Assembly (NCBI GenBank): GCA_021030915.1
Contig: JAGEMR010000092.1
Span: 1 to 64,000 of the forward strand
Origin: Astrothelium macrocarpum
Taxonomy: Eukaryota > Ascomycota > Dothideomycetes > Trypetheliales > Trypetheliaceae
Length of the DNA: 64,000 bases
Direction: 5' to 3'
Positions 32,441-43,105 of the stretch are shown here, piece by piece. The notes beneath the pieces were generated by a model. The model searched no databases, was not told the DNA's origin, and was given only the letters and a program-made list of their open reading frames with translations. The position numbers were made by a program, and so were the translations under genes. Positions within the stretch are counted from its first letter, which is position 1; each line of letters opens with the position of its first letter.

Positions 32441-33942
32441 TCAAATGACAAATATCCCAAGGAACCAAAACAGGAATTGTAAAGCGCCCACAATGCTACC
32501 CTCGTCGAGGAACATATCTATCCAGGTCTTACTATGCCCACTGACTAACGATGTCCTCAATATGGTCGAATACGAAGTTTCCACAATCGCAGTGCAAGTG
32601 CTGTTATAAGACCGACTATCAATATTGCAATTATGGTAACCAACAGGACCTCCAAGTGGGACAATATTAAAGCGGTAAGTGGTGTAATTGTGTCCATGAC
32701 CGGGTAGCAGTTCCCAGCACTCTTGCGTCCTGTTAATAGTCTTTGTTGGGTCGCTTATTACGACTTGTTCGAGGTTTATTCGATTTTGTCCTTGCGCTGG
32801 GATGAGGTTCAGGGATACTAGACCGCACTCCATGGCCTTGGTAAAATTGTCTGTGAGCATTGGGTCGAAGATAGCTAGCTGAGTCAATGGCCCCCGATCT
32901 ATGGCCGCCGAAATTTTACTGGAGCTATCTTCGATTCTTATTAGCCTAAGAATATGGGATTGGCATTTTGACTCCAGTCAAACTCACAATTGTAAGCGTA
33001 GAATATAGCGACATTAGAAAATGTAGCATTGGAATTAGGGCCCACACTTATTTCTCCAAATTGTCTTGCATCAAATATTTCGTAGGTAAAGGGTCCTCCG
33101 ATTAAACCTTCAGACTGTTGAAGTGATTGCAAGCATACCATATTACCCGTAGAAGTGTTGCCCGTGCTCCATTTCTCACACATTTTCGTGAAATTGGCGC
33201 TGCCACCAGAAAGAATGACTCTGTCATCGACAGAGGTTCGATCAATGACAGCCAGTGAGGGTGGTAGAGCAGAATCGGGGGTATGGATTTCCGTAGTCCA
33301 TGTGATTGACTGATATTCCGGAATAGCAAACGTGCTAAGATAGAAGAACTCGCAAAACACAACAGACAGGACAATCGTCAAGACTACTCCGAGACGCGCT
33401 AGAAATTGTGGCCCTAAATCACCGGTCAATGTTGTACTTGTTTACCGACTGGAGATAGAACCTACATTTGGTCCCATCTTCTGTTCGTATTGCGAAAAAG
33501 CTTCGCATCTGTTGTGGAGAACAACCAACAAATGCTAGCAAGCCAAATAGGAAAAGCCCAAAAACAGTTGCCGGAAATACGAAAGTCCACAATTTGTTCC
33601 TAAAAAGCCCACGCCCTGCTAAGGAAATTTGGATTATGTTTATTAGGAACATTACGAACGTCATGGCCGTCAAGATCGTGTAAAATCGGAGCCTGAACCT
33701 TTTCTTGATGTCAGCATCACAGGAGAAAAGATTTGAAGCATGAGGCTTGCCTATAGTCATCATCCTGTGTTCTACTAGCGATATTTTCTGGCTTGCTCTC
33801 CACCCTTTCCGGCGATTGTTCATCATCACCCTTTGAAACATTGCGGAGTCGATTGTAACCGTCCATGTATTCCCCTCCGCAAGGTTCTACGAAATGAAAT
33901 GATCAAAGGACCGTTTTTGGCAAAACTCACAATACGTTGCAT
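32441..33942 (-). CDS. Unrecognised four-TM membrane glycoprotein
   Basis: Four exons, 33942-33931 (only four codons), 33886-33466, 33413-32988 and 32928-32441, join to 448 residues. Two membrane segments lie in exon 2 (FYTILTAMTFVMFLINIIQI and VFPATVFGLFLFGLLAFVGC). A third opens exon 3 (LGVVLTIVLSVVFCEFFYL), and a fourth is at the very C-terminus (VGALQFLFWFLGIFVI). Between the third and fourth is a roughly 250-residue loop with seven N-glycosylation sequons (NFT twice, NTS, NAT, NRT, NYT, NST) and several Cys, so it is probably extracellular or lumenal. I do not recognise the family. The 12-nt first exon relies on a strong GTGAGT donor. The third intron has alternative splice choices. Confidence 0.6.
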
Positions 33943-35267
33943 TTTGCACTTAGAAGAAGGGCTCGCGTTTTATGGATGCTTTGCGTAACATAAAGCGGGC
34001 CAAGAGAGCTGAAAATATCAAACACAACGAAGCGTTGATTTGTGTTCATGTAGAAGGCTCAGGTCTAAGCCCTATAGGGGGCCCTACTTCCGGTCCTTCC
34101 GGCCCCCACAATTCCTACGGCTCCATCCGCGTCACAGAAAAGTTCGTAAGAAATTCCATCGTGCCTGTCAATATAGTCTTTTAGCAAAACCCTGTTGCTT
34201 CGTAGCGACAACACCTAAAAAAACACACAAACAATGCAGAATAGAATCAAAGTACTTTTACTGTTGAAAGAAGTTTTCCAACTACCACTGCCAGGGATTT
34301 TGCAGAAATGCTGAGTTGAATGGCCAGATTCTGGCGCGTGCACTTTTTGTCACCCGCGTGGAACCCCTACGGTTGGGGGCTGATGTTAAGGGCTGTGGCG
34401 GCCGTTCAAAAAGCCAAGTAACTGACAGCTGCCAGCTATCCTATTATTTTCAATGAAATTCACCGGTAAAATTGCAAATAGTCAAAAACATGTTTGACTC
34501 AAAGGCAATTTTGACTCAACCATGCTCAGACTTCAGATCAAAAGTGTCCACACGCATGACCCTCTAACTCTGCCACGTCCATGAGCTATCATCACCACTG
34601 AAACGTCTCGTTTTTGATCTGGAGCCTGTGAAACCGAGATTATGGTTGCACAAAGCTCTTGGCGCAGATTGTGGACATTATAGGTAGAACCTGCACCATA
34701 GCTGAGATGAGCTGACAGGTTCGCAAACCATACCAAGCGCAGGTTGTCCACACGCATTCTTTCGATGCCGCTCGTATAGAACTTCAGCTCTGCGGAGTCA
34801 GCTAAGGCCGTATTACGCCGTTATCTAGCCACTCCACCCGTCGGTGCACTTGTGAATGTCACAGGTCGCAAAAGAAATCATTCACTCGGTACCCATTATA
34901 GAGCCGCTCAGCAATGACAAATAGCACCACTCCTGTGAGCGTTGGCCGATAAAGGGGATGTCCTTTTCAATGACCTGAAATAGCATCGAAGGTCTCCGCG
35001 ACAGATGTTTAGCAAATTATTACTCTTGCGGCTCGTAACATTTCTTATTGTAACCACTGGTGACTCATCTACCCGCACGGATACCGGCTTCGATGGGCAA
35101 TAACGCTTTGACGTGTGGAAAGAAAGAATATATTAAATGAAGTAACTAAAATTCATCGAATGAGGGAACAGGATGACCAGCCTGTTATTAGCTTCGATAT
35201 TTTTGATTAAGAGGTGGAAGCGATAGAAGAATTAAGCTAAAAAATATACGTAAATTTTCAGCATATG
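33943..35267. other. Intergenic, about 1.3 kb, no gene seen
   Basis: The upstream part is promoter of the membrane glycoprotein and the downstream part is 3' flank of the transketolase. The word TGTCCACACGCAT occurs at about 34544 and again at 34745. A GC-rich patch (ccctatagggggccctac) lies near 34070. No coding signal is visible. Confidence 0.45.
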
Positions 35268-37585
35268 TTACAAGTCGACAAATTCGCCCATATACACCTC
35301 TTTGTTCCTCCAGCTCTCCAGGAACCCCCGAACTTTCCCCGACATCGTCTCCGTATCGTATCCAAAGTGTTTGTAAATATACTTCCCCGGCAGACTATGA
35401 CCATACGTTTTCATGCAGATCCCAGCATCCGCATATCTCTCCCAGCTTGTCGCAGCATACGGCTCAATGACCACCGCGGGGATGCCCTCATGTCGCCTCA
35501 GCACACTGCGACGATACTCGCGCGACTGGGCCTCGAAAAGACGCTGGCATGGAAAGCTTACAACGCGCGACCGAATATTGTGGTTCTCGGATAGGTGCTG
35601 GGCGACATTTAGAGCAAATGAGAGCTCGGCGCCTACGCCAAGAAGCGTGATCTCCGGATCTGAGATATCGCGGACGATGTAGGCGCCTTTGGCGACTTCG
35701 GATCGACGAGTCACACCAGTCTGTGGGACCGTGTGCCGACTGGTCGAAATGATCGACGGCGTTCCGTGTGCTTTGATGGCCTGGATCCATGCTCCGGCGA
35801 CTTCTTCGCTGTCTGCCGGACGAATGTACAGCATGTTGGGCATTGCGCGGAACATGGCCGCGAGTTCGATGGGTTGATGTGTTGGGCCGTCTTCTCCGGC
35901 GCCGATGCTGTCGTGGGTCGCGACGTGGATGACCTGGAGGTGTTGTAAGGAGCCCATGCGGACGCCTGGTGCGGCGTAGATGTAGAACATGAAGAAGGAA
36001 CTGGTGACGGGGAGAATTGTTCGTGGTGCATAGGCAGCTAGCCCGTTGGAGATCGAGGCCATGACATGCTCCCGGATTCCAAAGTGGATATACCGTCCTG
36101 TGTAGTCGCCATTTGGGCCCGAGGTTGTCTTGAGAGAGGGTGGCTGAAAGTCGACTTTGGAAGGATATCCCATGTTGACTGATGGAGAAAGATCTGCGGT
36201 ACCAACCATGAACGAATTGATTTTGTCAACGATAGGACCAAAAACAAGGTTGTTGGATTTTCGTGTTGGTGTAGGTGAATCAGGGAAGGTCTTTGGAATT
36301 AAATCCTCAAAGCTCTCTGGAATGCGTCCCTCGATCCGACTTTTGAGCTCTCCGGCCACGTCTGGATGAGTATCGGAATATTCAGTAAAAAGCTGATTCC
36401 ATTCTTGCACCCACCTATCACCTCGTGCGGGAATATCTTCATAGAATTGTTTGACTTTATCTGGAATGAAGAAATGCTTCTCTGGATCCCAGCCGTACGC
36501 CGTCTTCATGTCGGCTACATTTTGAGGGCCCAATGGAGCTCCATGTGCTACAGCTTGACCTGCTACTGCACTTCCTACGCCTATCACAGTCCTCACATTG
36601 ATAAATAGAGGCTTTTCTCTTGATGGGTCTTTGCCTTTCGCAAGCGCAGCAACGATTGCCTCAACGTCGTTGACACCATCTTCAACATCAATCACATCCC
36701 AACCGCAGGCTCGCATCTTTGCGTTCACATCTTCAGTATTTGTTAGGTCGACCGTTCCGTCGCAAGTGACCTGATTGTTGTCGTAGATTACTGTCAGGTT
36801 GTTGAGCTTCAAGTGTCCTGCATATGAGAAGGCTTCACATCCGACCCCTTCCTGGAGACAGGCATCGCCCACCATACACCAGGTATGGTTTGAAACAATC
36901 TCATGTCCGGGTCGGTTGTATGTTGCAGCAAGATGCTTCGTGGCCATTGCGAGACCCACGGCATTGGCGATACCTTGGCCAAGCGGCCCTGTTGTGAGCT
37001 CGATGCCCTCGTGTTCGATTTCTGGATGTCCAGGACACAGACTATCCGGTCGTTCAGAGTGGTATGACTTGAGTTGTTCCCAAGTCATGGCCTTGTATCC
37101 TGTGAGGTAGAGATTGCAGTATTGAAATAGACAAGCGTGGCCTTTGCTACTGTCAGCCCGTGATGTATTTCGCATTTTGGCTTGGCTAGCCGCGGGACTG
37201 ACCATTTGACAGCAGAAACCGATCCCTATTGAACCATGATGGCTCATTTGGAGCATATCGCATAGCAAACTTCCATAGTGCGACTCCGATTGCTGCCATG
37301 CCCATTGCTCCTCTGCAGTACTTACATTAGCTCAGCCGTAGCGTGCTATTCTACAAATACAGACCCCGGGTGTCCCATATTGAACTGTTGGCAGAGATCC
37401 GCAATCAGTAGTCGGAAAGACTGCAAAACTAATTGCAAATCATCGGGGCTGTATTTGCTGGGTGCTGAAGGCTTGGATTCTGCTTCTAAGATGGCATCGA
37501 TTGTAGCCTTCCCGTATGACGTAAAGCCATTGACGGAGCCATTTGGTGTCGTCCCGTTAACATGCATGGTCTCAGTCTCAGTCAT
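35268..37585 (-). CDS. Transketolase family, dihydroxyacetone-synthase-like
   Basis: Three exons, 37585-37365, 37312-37203 and 37141-35268, give 734 residues. FNMGHPGGAMGMAAIGVALW, the TPP-binding start of transketolase, is formed across the first junction. The thiamine motif is MVGDACLQEGVG (about 200-211), with GDA instead of the usual GDG. It continues with VIYDNNQVTCDGTVDLTNTE, as in dihydroxyacetone synthases rather than Tkl1-type transketolases. The pyrimidine domain and C-terminal domain are complete (FGIREHVM, TSSFFMFYIYAAPGVRMGSL). DHAS joins formaldehyde and xylulose 5-phosphate in methylotrophic yeasts, where it ends in a peroxisomal signal. This protein ends EFVDL, so it is probably cytosolic. 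The true substrate is unknown. Confidence 0.88.
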
Positions 37586-37973
37586 CTTTAATACACTGGA
37601 ATTAGGAATAAATGGTTTGATAGAAAGAGAAATGGAAAGGTAGGTGAGGACTGAACGACAAAGAGACGAGGAAAGAGAGAAATTTCTACCCAGGACTATG
37701 GAATCGGTCTCTTAATCCAAACCGATAGATACTAATTGACTTTACAAATTTGCCAGCATCACAAGCTTTCCATCATTGGAGTAAAGCAACATTCGGATTA
37801 CTGTGATCAGGCAAGAGTGCTCAACGAAATCTGGGATGAAGTTGCGGGGTTGACGAAATACAGAAAGTTTGCCGAGCGCTTCTGCTTTCTTCATCCACTT
37901 ATGCGGATCTTTCGAGCCGTCCCTTTTTTGCTCCTCATAAACAGTTTCTCATGCTCAATCGTTTCTCATCGCT

Positions 37974-39562
37974 TCAACCACAAACGGCTTTTGTCATCGC
38001 TTCGGCCTTTTCTAACACGTCTAGTGGCCCTACTATCGTGACCAGCGCTGAGTAATGACTTTGCCAAAACGCCATAATCATAACACAACCGGTTTCCCGT
38101 TTTATGTTCGGTGCAGCCTTGTGGACTGCCAACTTGTTGCCATCCCTTTCCGCTCCTTTATTATTAACGATCAGAAATTGTCGCACTCGGTACGGATTGT
38201 CCCAAATTCGTGCGCCTCGCTGTCCCATGTTCGCTGGGGGAGTCCAGCCAAGCTCTTTGGCTACGAAGGTGTTCAGCGCCGTCTTAACATTGGCGAAGAC
38301 TTGCGGAACATTGTAGTAATCCCATTTGACCGACAAGTTAGTGATCCAGCCCTTCAGTGGCCGCTTAGCGTCGGCAGGGTGCAACTTTTCTGCAAATTGA
38401 CGAAGTTTGCTGAGTTCAACATAGGCTCGCTCGCTGAAGCAGAGGATATGATCGCATTCTTGAAAGTGACGTAGCTTAACTCCATGAGGTTCTTTATCAT
38501 TGCGTAGTCGATAGCCTAGTCGAGCCAGCTCAAATGCCTTCGCTTCAACCCCGTACACAGCCTCTACGTGCTTCAGAGCAAAATGAGGGCCCGTCTCTCT
38601 CGATTCAACAGTAAAAGAGACAGCTTTAGAATTGATCGCCTGTTCCGTCAGGTCGGACTTGAGCCTGGAGCCAGCAGCTTCAATGCGTTTTATGAGGTAA
38701 TGTTTTAGTGTTGTTGAAGCGTATAGACGGAGATATTCTAGATGAAATTGGGCCATAGTAGCAAACGCACCCTGACGGAAGTCTACGCAGAGAATCGGGC
38801 CTGCCATATGTTTCTCCTTGGATCTGATTTCCTCCTTGAACGGCTCGAGCACTTTTTGGGCCTCGTTGGCAGTCATTGTGGGTTCAGCCTTGCTCAGATT
38901 CTCTTCTATGACTTTCCACTCTTGAGGATCATCACTGCACGCTGCTTGGATGACCTTGTCCTTGCCAACAATTTGCAGGAGTTTTTGAACTGCCTGATCT
39001 ATTTCACGAACTTCTTCTCTGAATTCCTTGATGATTGTTTCTTGACTACCCAACATGTGCTTAACTTCAGTAGCATTTGTGGCATTAGCAGCCGGTTGAT
39101 CACGTAATATTTGTTGAGAGTTTAATATGAGTAAAAACTGTTCAATCTGAGTGTTTTCGTCTGCGATCTTTTCTCGCAATGTGTCAATTTTGCTTGTGTA
39201 TCTGTATGGCAACCACAGGGAATCGAAAAGCCGGCCTCTGTTCCATTTTTTTATCAGATCACCGGTTTGGAGAACCAGTTGCTTTAGACGTGTTAGGCAA
39301 TCGTCGATACGCTCTTCACTAATTCAGTTTTAGCAGTGGTCATTTCGGGTATAAGGCGGCCCCCTCACAGTTCGCTATCTTTTGGATGCTGATCAAAGTA
39401 GGCTTTGGTCAGTGGCTCCAGTCTAGCTAACATGATCTGTGTGTGGCCTAGGTTGATTCCAGTTTCTTTTACATGTTGAGATGAATTTATGCATGTCTCT
39501 GTAATGCCTTTGACCATGAGAACTACCGTAATGACATCGCCAATTCCAACTCCAAAAGACAT
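37974..39562 (-). CDS. Fungal N-terminal (Helo-like) domain plus degenerate LMW-phosphatase-like region
   Basis: Two exons, 39562-39369 and 39318-37974, give 512 residues. The N-terminus (MSFGVGIGDVITVVLMVKGI) is the start typical of the fungal N-terminal domain found on STAND and other signalling proteins (Helo-like family). A coiled-coil-like region follows to about residue 230. At about 239-255, PILCVDFRQGAFATMAQFHL lines up with the low-molecular-weight tyrosine phosphatase opening VCxGNxCRSPMAE, but the Cys and Arg of the active site are missing. At about 352-370, CDHILCFSERAYVELSKLR resembles the D-x-I-L-x-M block of that family. Together these suggest a pseudophosphatase. The family assignment is my inference. 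The GTGAGG donor and TTAG acceptor join phases exactly. Confidence 0.6.
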
Positions 39563-40050
39563 GGTCTTAGAAATAGATGATAGATGTTAAATATGGACAA
39601 TCGTGACAGAAATGAAATGCTGTTTTCCAATACGAACGTCTAGGGTCTTGGGTCCGAGATGAAGCCAAGGACTGAGAACAACGACCTATTCATGAGAGCT
39701 GTCATTATGGAGACATCTTAACGGCCGCACGAAAGCAAAACTCTGGCCAGCCTTGTATTACGGCTGAGCTAAGCTGCAAGGCTGCACAAATCGGCACAAT
39801 TGGGCGGAGGAAGGTAAATGGTGAGTTTATTCCGAGTATGACTAATCACAAGCCATTCTATGGCCATCTGTCGTACACTCAGAAGTGACTGGCTTGAGAT
39901 ATTGTAACTAATGCTAAAATATAGCAATTCAAGCAAAATGCGGAGGATTTGTCCGCTTTGTCCAATGTCCACATATTTTTCAGGAAACTGAAAGCAACCG
40001 CCGGACTCTGACTTGCTTTAACTAATCTTCTGTTGTCGGATGCGTAACAA
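39563..40050. other. Intergenic, no gene seen
   Basis: This holds the promoter of the Helo-like/phosphatase-like gene and the 3' flank of the dehydrogenase gene. Nothing more was found. Confidence 0.5.
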
Positions 40051-41205
40051 CTACCTTACAAGCTGCCTATTAGCAATGCCATGCCTGACAGCAGCAAGCA
40101 TATCGCGTGCCCATCCAAGCCATCCTCTTGCCGTGGTGACAGCGCTGAGCAGGCCAACAAAGTTCCTGCTAAACGTGTCGCTTTCTTCGAAATCATCCGC
40201 ATAGGCTTCCCACACGGCTCTTTCTTGCACATCTGGACCGTCCTCATTTTTCGCCACCACCTCAACTTGACCACTTCCGTCGTCCTTTTGGCGTATTTTC
40301 ACCTTTGGCCCCACCACCAAGACTCGGCCTCGAATCCGCGTGTCAGAAACGAGACGTGACGCAGCATCGACCACGTCTTCTGGTTTCCCCATCGCACCAC
40401 CCGCAAGGAGAGCACGAGCCATAGCGGCCAGAATAGGTGTATCGACAAAGTACGGACAAACCATGGTAAGTCTGATGCCAACTGCAAACGAAGACGATCG
40501 GAGGGAGCGAAAGAGACCCAGGACACCGTGCTTGGACGTGCCATATTGTGCCTGTCCCGGGATACCATAGAGACTTGCTAAACTACCAACGAGGAGCAAA
40601 CACTTGTCTCGTTTGTCCTTCTCAGGATCGGGATTTGGAGAAAGTGTTGCAGAGGAGCCTGGGTTCTTGGGGAGATAGTAGAAAGCGAGATGAGCAGTGT
40701 AGAGGACGCCCAGCAAGTTGACTTCGAAAATCTTGAGATTGGGTTTTCGAGGAACTTGTTCACCTGCAGCATTTTTCGTCGTGGTAGGCACCATGAATGT
40801 GTCCGTAGTAGCAATACCCGCATTGGCAACGACTATGTCAATTCCTCCGTGCGGACTTAGTTCCACGGCTCTCTTGAAAAAGCGGACTTGACTGTCCCAC
40901 TCTGTAACATCGCAGTGAACATAGTGCGTGTCTTGATTTCCTGTAGTTTTCCGCACTTCCGCTATCAGTGCCTCGCCCGCCTGGTCGTCGATGTCGCCAA
41001 TTACTACGTTTGCACCAGCTGCAGCCCATCGACGGCAAAAGCCAGCACCAAATCCAGAGGCACCTCCGGTGATTAGCACAGTCTTAGATTTCAGCCAAGA
41101 TGTAGAATAGGGGATGTTGAAATCCACTGGATCCGATTGGTGGACGAGAGAGCGGATTGGCTTTGGTATCACGTCTGGCATAACAAGACCTGGTGCTGAA
41201 GCCAT
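40051..41205 (-). CDS. Short-chain dehydrogenase/reductase
   Basis: A single exon of 384 residues from ATG 41205. The classical SDR fold is clear. The cofactor loop is TGGASGFG (about 47-54), with D at the end of the second strand (VVIGDIDD) favouring NAD. VANAGIA is the NNAG block, with a Ser in LLVGSLASLYG. The catalytic YGTSK has a Lys four residues after the Tyr. It is longer than the usual 250-280 residues because of a 40-residue N-terminal lead and a C-terminal tail of about 100 residues. The substrate is unknown; relatives include 15-hydroxyprostaglandin-dehydrogenase-like enzymes. It diverges from the phosphoserine phosphatase gene. Confidence 0.9.
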   Translation of the reverse strand: MASAPGLVMPDVIPKPIRSLVHQSDPVDFNIPYSTSWLKSKTVLITGGASGFGAGFCRRWAAAGANVVIGDIDDQAGEALIAEVRKTTGNQDTHYVHCDVTEWDSQVRFFKRAVELSPHGGIDIVVANAGIATTDTFMVPTTTKNAAGEQVPRKPNLKIFEVNLLGVLYTAHLAFYYLPKNPGSSATLSPNPDPEKDKRDKCLLLVGSLASLYGIPGQAQYGTSKHGVLGLFRSLRSSSFAVGIRLTMVCPYFVDTPILAAMARALLAGGAMGKPEDVVDAASRLVSDTRIRGRVLVVGPKVKIRQKDDGSGQVEVVAKNEDGPDVQERAVWEAYADDFEESDTFSRNFVGLLSAVTTARGWLGWARDMLAAVRHGIANRQLVR

Positions 41206-41711
41206 TGCGTCCTTACCGTTTAGAGTTTTGAGTTGGATCTGAGTATCAGTTCTGATGGCACGCGTTGATTACAAGCTGGGCGATGTTCGCGTTAATGTGT
41301 GTACCGCCTTACCTAAGCAAAGCTTCATCGTAAGTGATCAAGCTGAGAATGGTATGGCCGAGGTCCCATGTGCGACTTTTATCACATTTTCCGGAACAAG
41401 CCTGTGAAAAGCCTCAGTGATCAAGATAGGTGGTGGAGCTAGTCAGCGATGTGAACGTGAACCCGGTGATGCATCTTAATATAAGCAAGCCCCTACTTAT
41501 GACGCAACGCGTTGCATTAAGGCCCAAAGAAATTGGAAAGCTTTCATTGTAAGCATTCCATCTTTTCCACCCACCACTTGTGGATAACCTTAGAAAACGT
41601 GTTTTCGATATGATATAGCGAACGCTACCTCCCTTCTCGACGTGCGGACCTAGTCCTTCTCCTGTACAACTGTTTGACGATATCGACCCATTGACTTAAC
41701 CTTGGGTTATC
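41206..41711. promoter_or_regulatory. Divergent promoter region, SDR and SER2
   Basis: About 506 bp separate the two start codons and must include both promoters. The sequence contains gtgacgcaacgcgttgcat-like palindromic material near 41499-41516 (GCAACGCGTTGC). I cannot assign a factor. Confidence 0.5.
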
Positions 41712-42776
41712 ATGTCCAACACCGGCATTGTCACAACCTTATTTCTCAAATTTACAAAGACACCCCCACAAGATGGCAAGGAACTTCGCTCGAATTATGA
41801 AACAATCTCCAAAGATGTTTACGCGAACCTTACCAATCTCCTTACCACCATCCTCCAGGCAGAACGGTCGTTAGAGTTTACAAAGAAAATACTCCATCAT
41901 GGCCCTGACAATATCGCTGAGATGAGCACAGTCTTTATACCGGGCGAATTTGGACTACCCGGTCACTATACTACCCTGGAGGGGGAAAGAGAAGCAGTCG
42001 ACCTGGTACGCAAGAGTGACAAGATGAAGGCTTATTTGCTGGGTCATGATCTGCAAGCCGTTTTTCAACCCTTAAGCATTTATACAGTGATGAAGAGCGC
42101 ACAAGACCAGGCTAGACCGAGAGGTTTGGCATGTTTTGACATGGATTCTACACTCATTCAGCAAGAGGTGATTGACTTGCTCGCTGCGTCGCTCGGGCCG
42201 GAGGTCGAGAAGGAAGTCAGTAATATCACAGAGCAAGCAATGAAGGGTGAACTCGATTTCCAGGCGAGTCTAAAGAAGCGCTGCAAGCTGCTGAAGGGCA
42301 TACGTGCAAACATTTGGGAAGATCTTCAACAACAAATCACCATCACGCCCGGTGCAAGGGAGCTCATTACAACTCTCAAACAAAACGGTTGGAAGACTGC
42401 AGTACTCAGCGGAGGCTTCTGGCCTCTTGCGCGATGGCTCAAAGAGGAATTGGATCTTGACAGTGCCAACGCAAACCATCTTCAGATCAACGAGGCTGAT
42501 TATACTTTGACTGGAGATCTCGAGCCTGAGACTCATTTAATCGATGCTCAGACTAAAGAAGAGCTTATGCTAACTATAGCAGCAGCGCATCGCATTCCAC
42601 GCGAATGCACTCTGGCGGTAGGCGATGGTGCAAATGATTTGATGATGCTAAATGCTGCTGGCCTCGGGCTTGCCTTCAATGCCAAAGAAAAGGTGAAACA
42701 GCAGGCGCCTGCAGCGCTGGATTCTCCTAGTCTCAAGGACATACTTTTTGTTTTGGGACATGAGGAGCACGCTTAA
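41712..42776 (+). CDS. SER2: Phosphoserine phosphatase
   Basis: A single exon of 354 residues. It is a HAD-family enzyme carrying out the last step of serine synthesis, phosphoserine to serine. Motif I is FDMDSTLIQQEV (about 141-152, nucleophile first Asp), motif II is VLSGGFWPLA, and motifs III/IV are the conserved Lys followed by VGDGANDLMMLNAAGLGLAF. The sequence EVIDLLAASLG matches the SerB cap region. The N-terminal 130 residues precede the catalytic domain, as in fungal Ser2 proteins. It acts in the cytosol, needs magnesium, and is a housekeeping gene. Confidence 0.95.
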   Translation: MSNTGIVTTLFLKFTKTPPQDGKELRSNYETISKDVYANLTNLLTTILQAERSLEFTKKILHHGPDNIAEMSTVFIPGEFGLPGHYTTLEGEREAVDLVRKSDKMKAYLLGHDLQAVFQPLSIYTVMKSAQDQARPRGLACFDMDSTLIQQEVIDLLAASLGPEVEKEVSNITEQAMKGELDFQASLKKRCKLLKGIRANIWEDLQQQITITPGARELITTLKQNGWKTAVLSGGFWPLARWLKEELDLDSANANHLQINEADYTLTGDLEPETHLIDAQTKEELMLTIAAAHRIPRECTLAVGDGANDLMMLNAAGLGLAFNAKEKVKQQAPAALDSPSLKDILFVLGHEEHA

Positions 42777-43105
42777 GTAACGTGCTAAGTATTCAACATT
42801 TAGCAAGGCCTATCTGGCCATCGTTGGAAAAGATATGGTAGCAGGTAACGTCTAAATTTATAGTATGCCTTGTGAAGGTATGCGCGCTATGCCCACTTGT
42901 GTATGCTTTAGAAGAGTCACGTCAAAATGAGCGCCATAAATGCCTCGAATGGTAAATTTCGTAAACCATCAAAATGCGCTGAACCAGAATGCCCGCCCCC
43001 AATTGCCCTCTCCCTGATGTATTTGACCGAAACCCACCAAAGACCACAGCTCCGGGTATCAGTACAATTATGCCCCAAGCGAAATGGTAGGCACGCTTGG
43101 AAAAA
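42777..43105. other. Short convergent intergenic region
   Basis: This is the 3' flank of both the phosphatase and the RING protein gene. A minus-strand frame here (42922-43317) partly overlaps the last exon of the RING gene in another frame and is not convincing. Confidence 0.45.
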
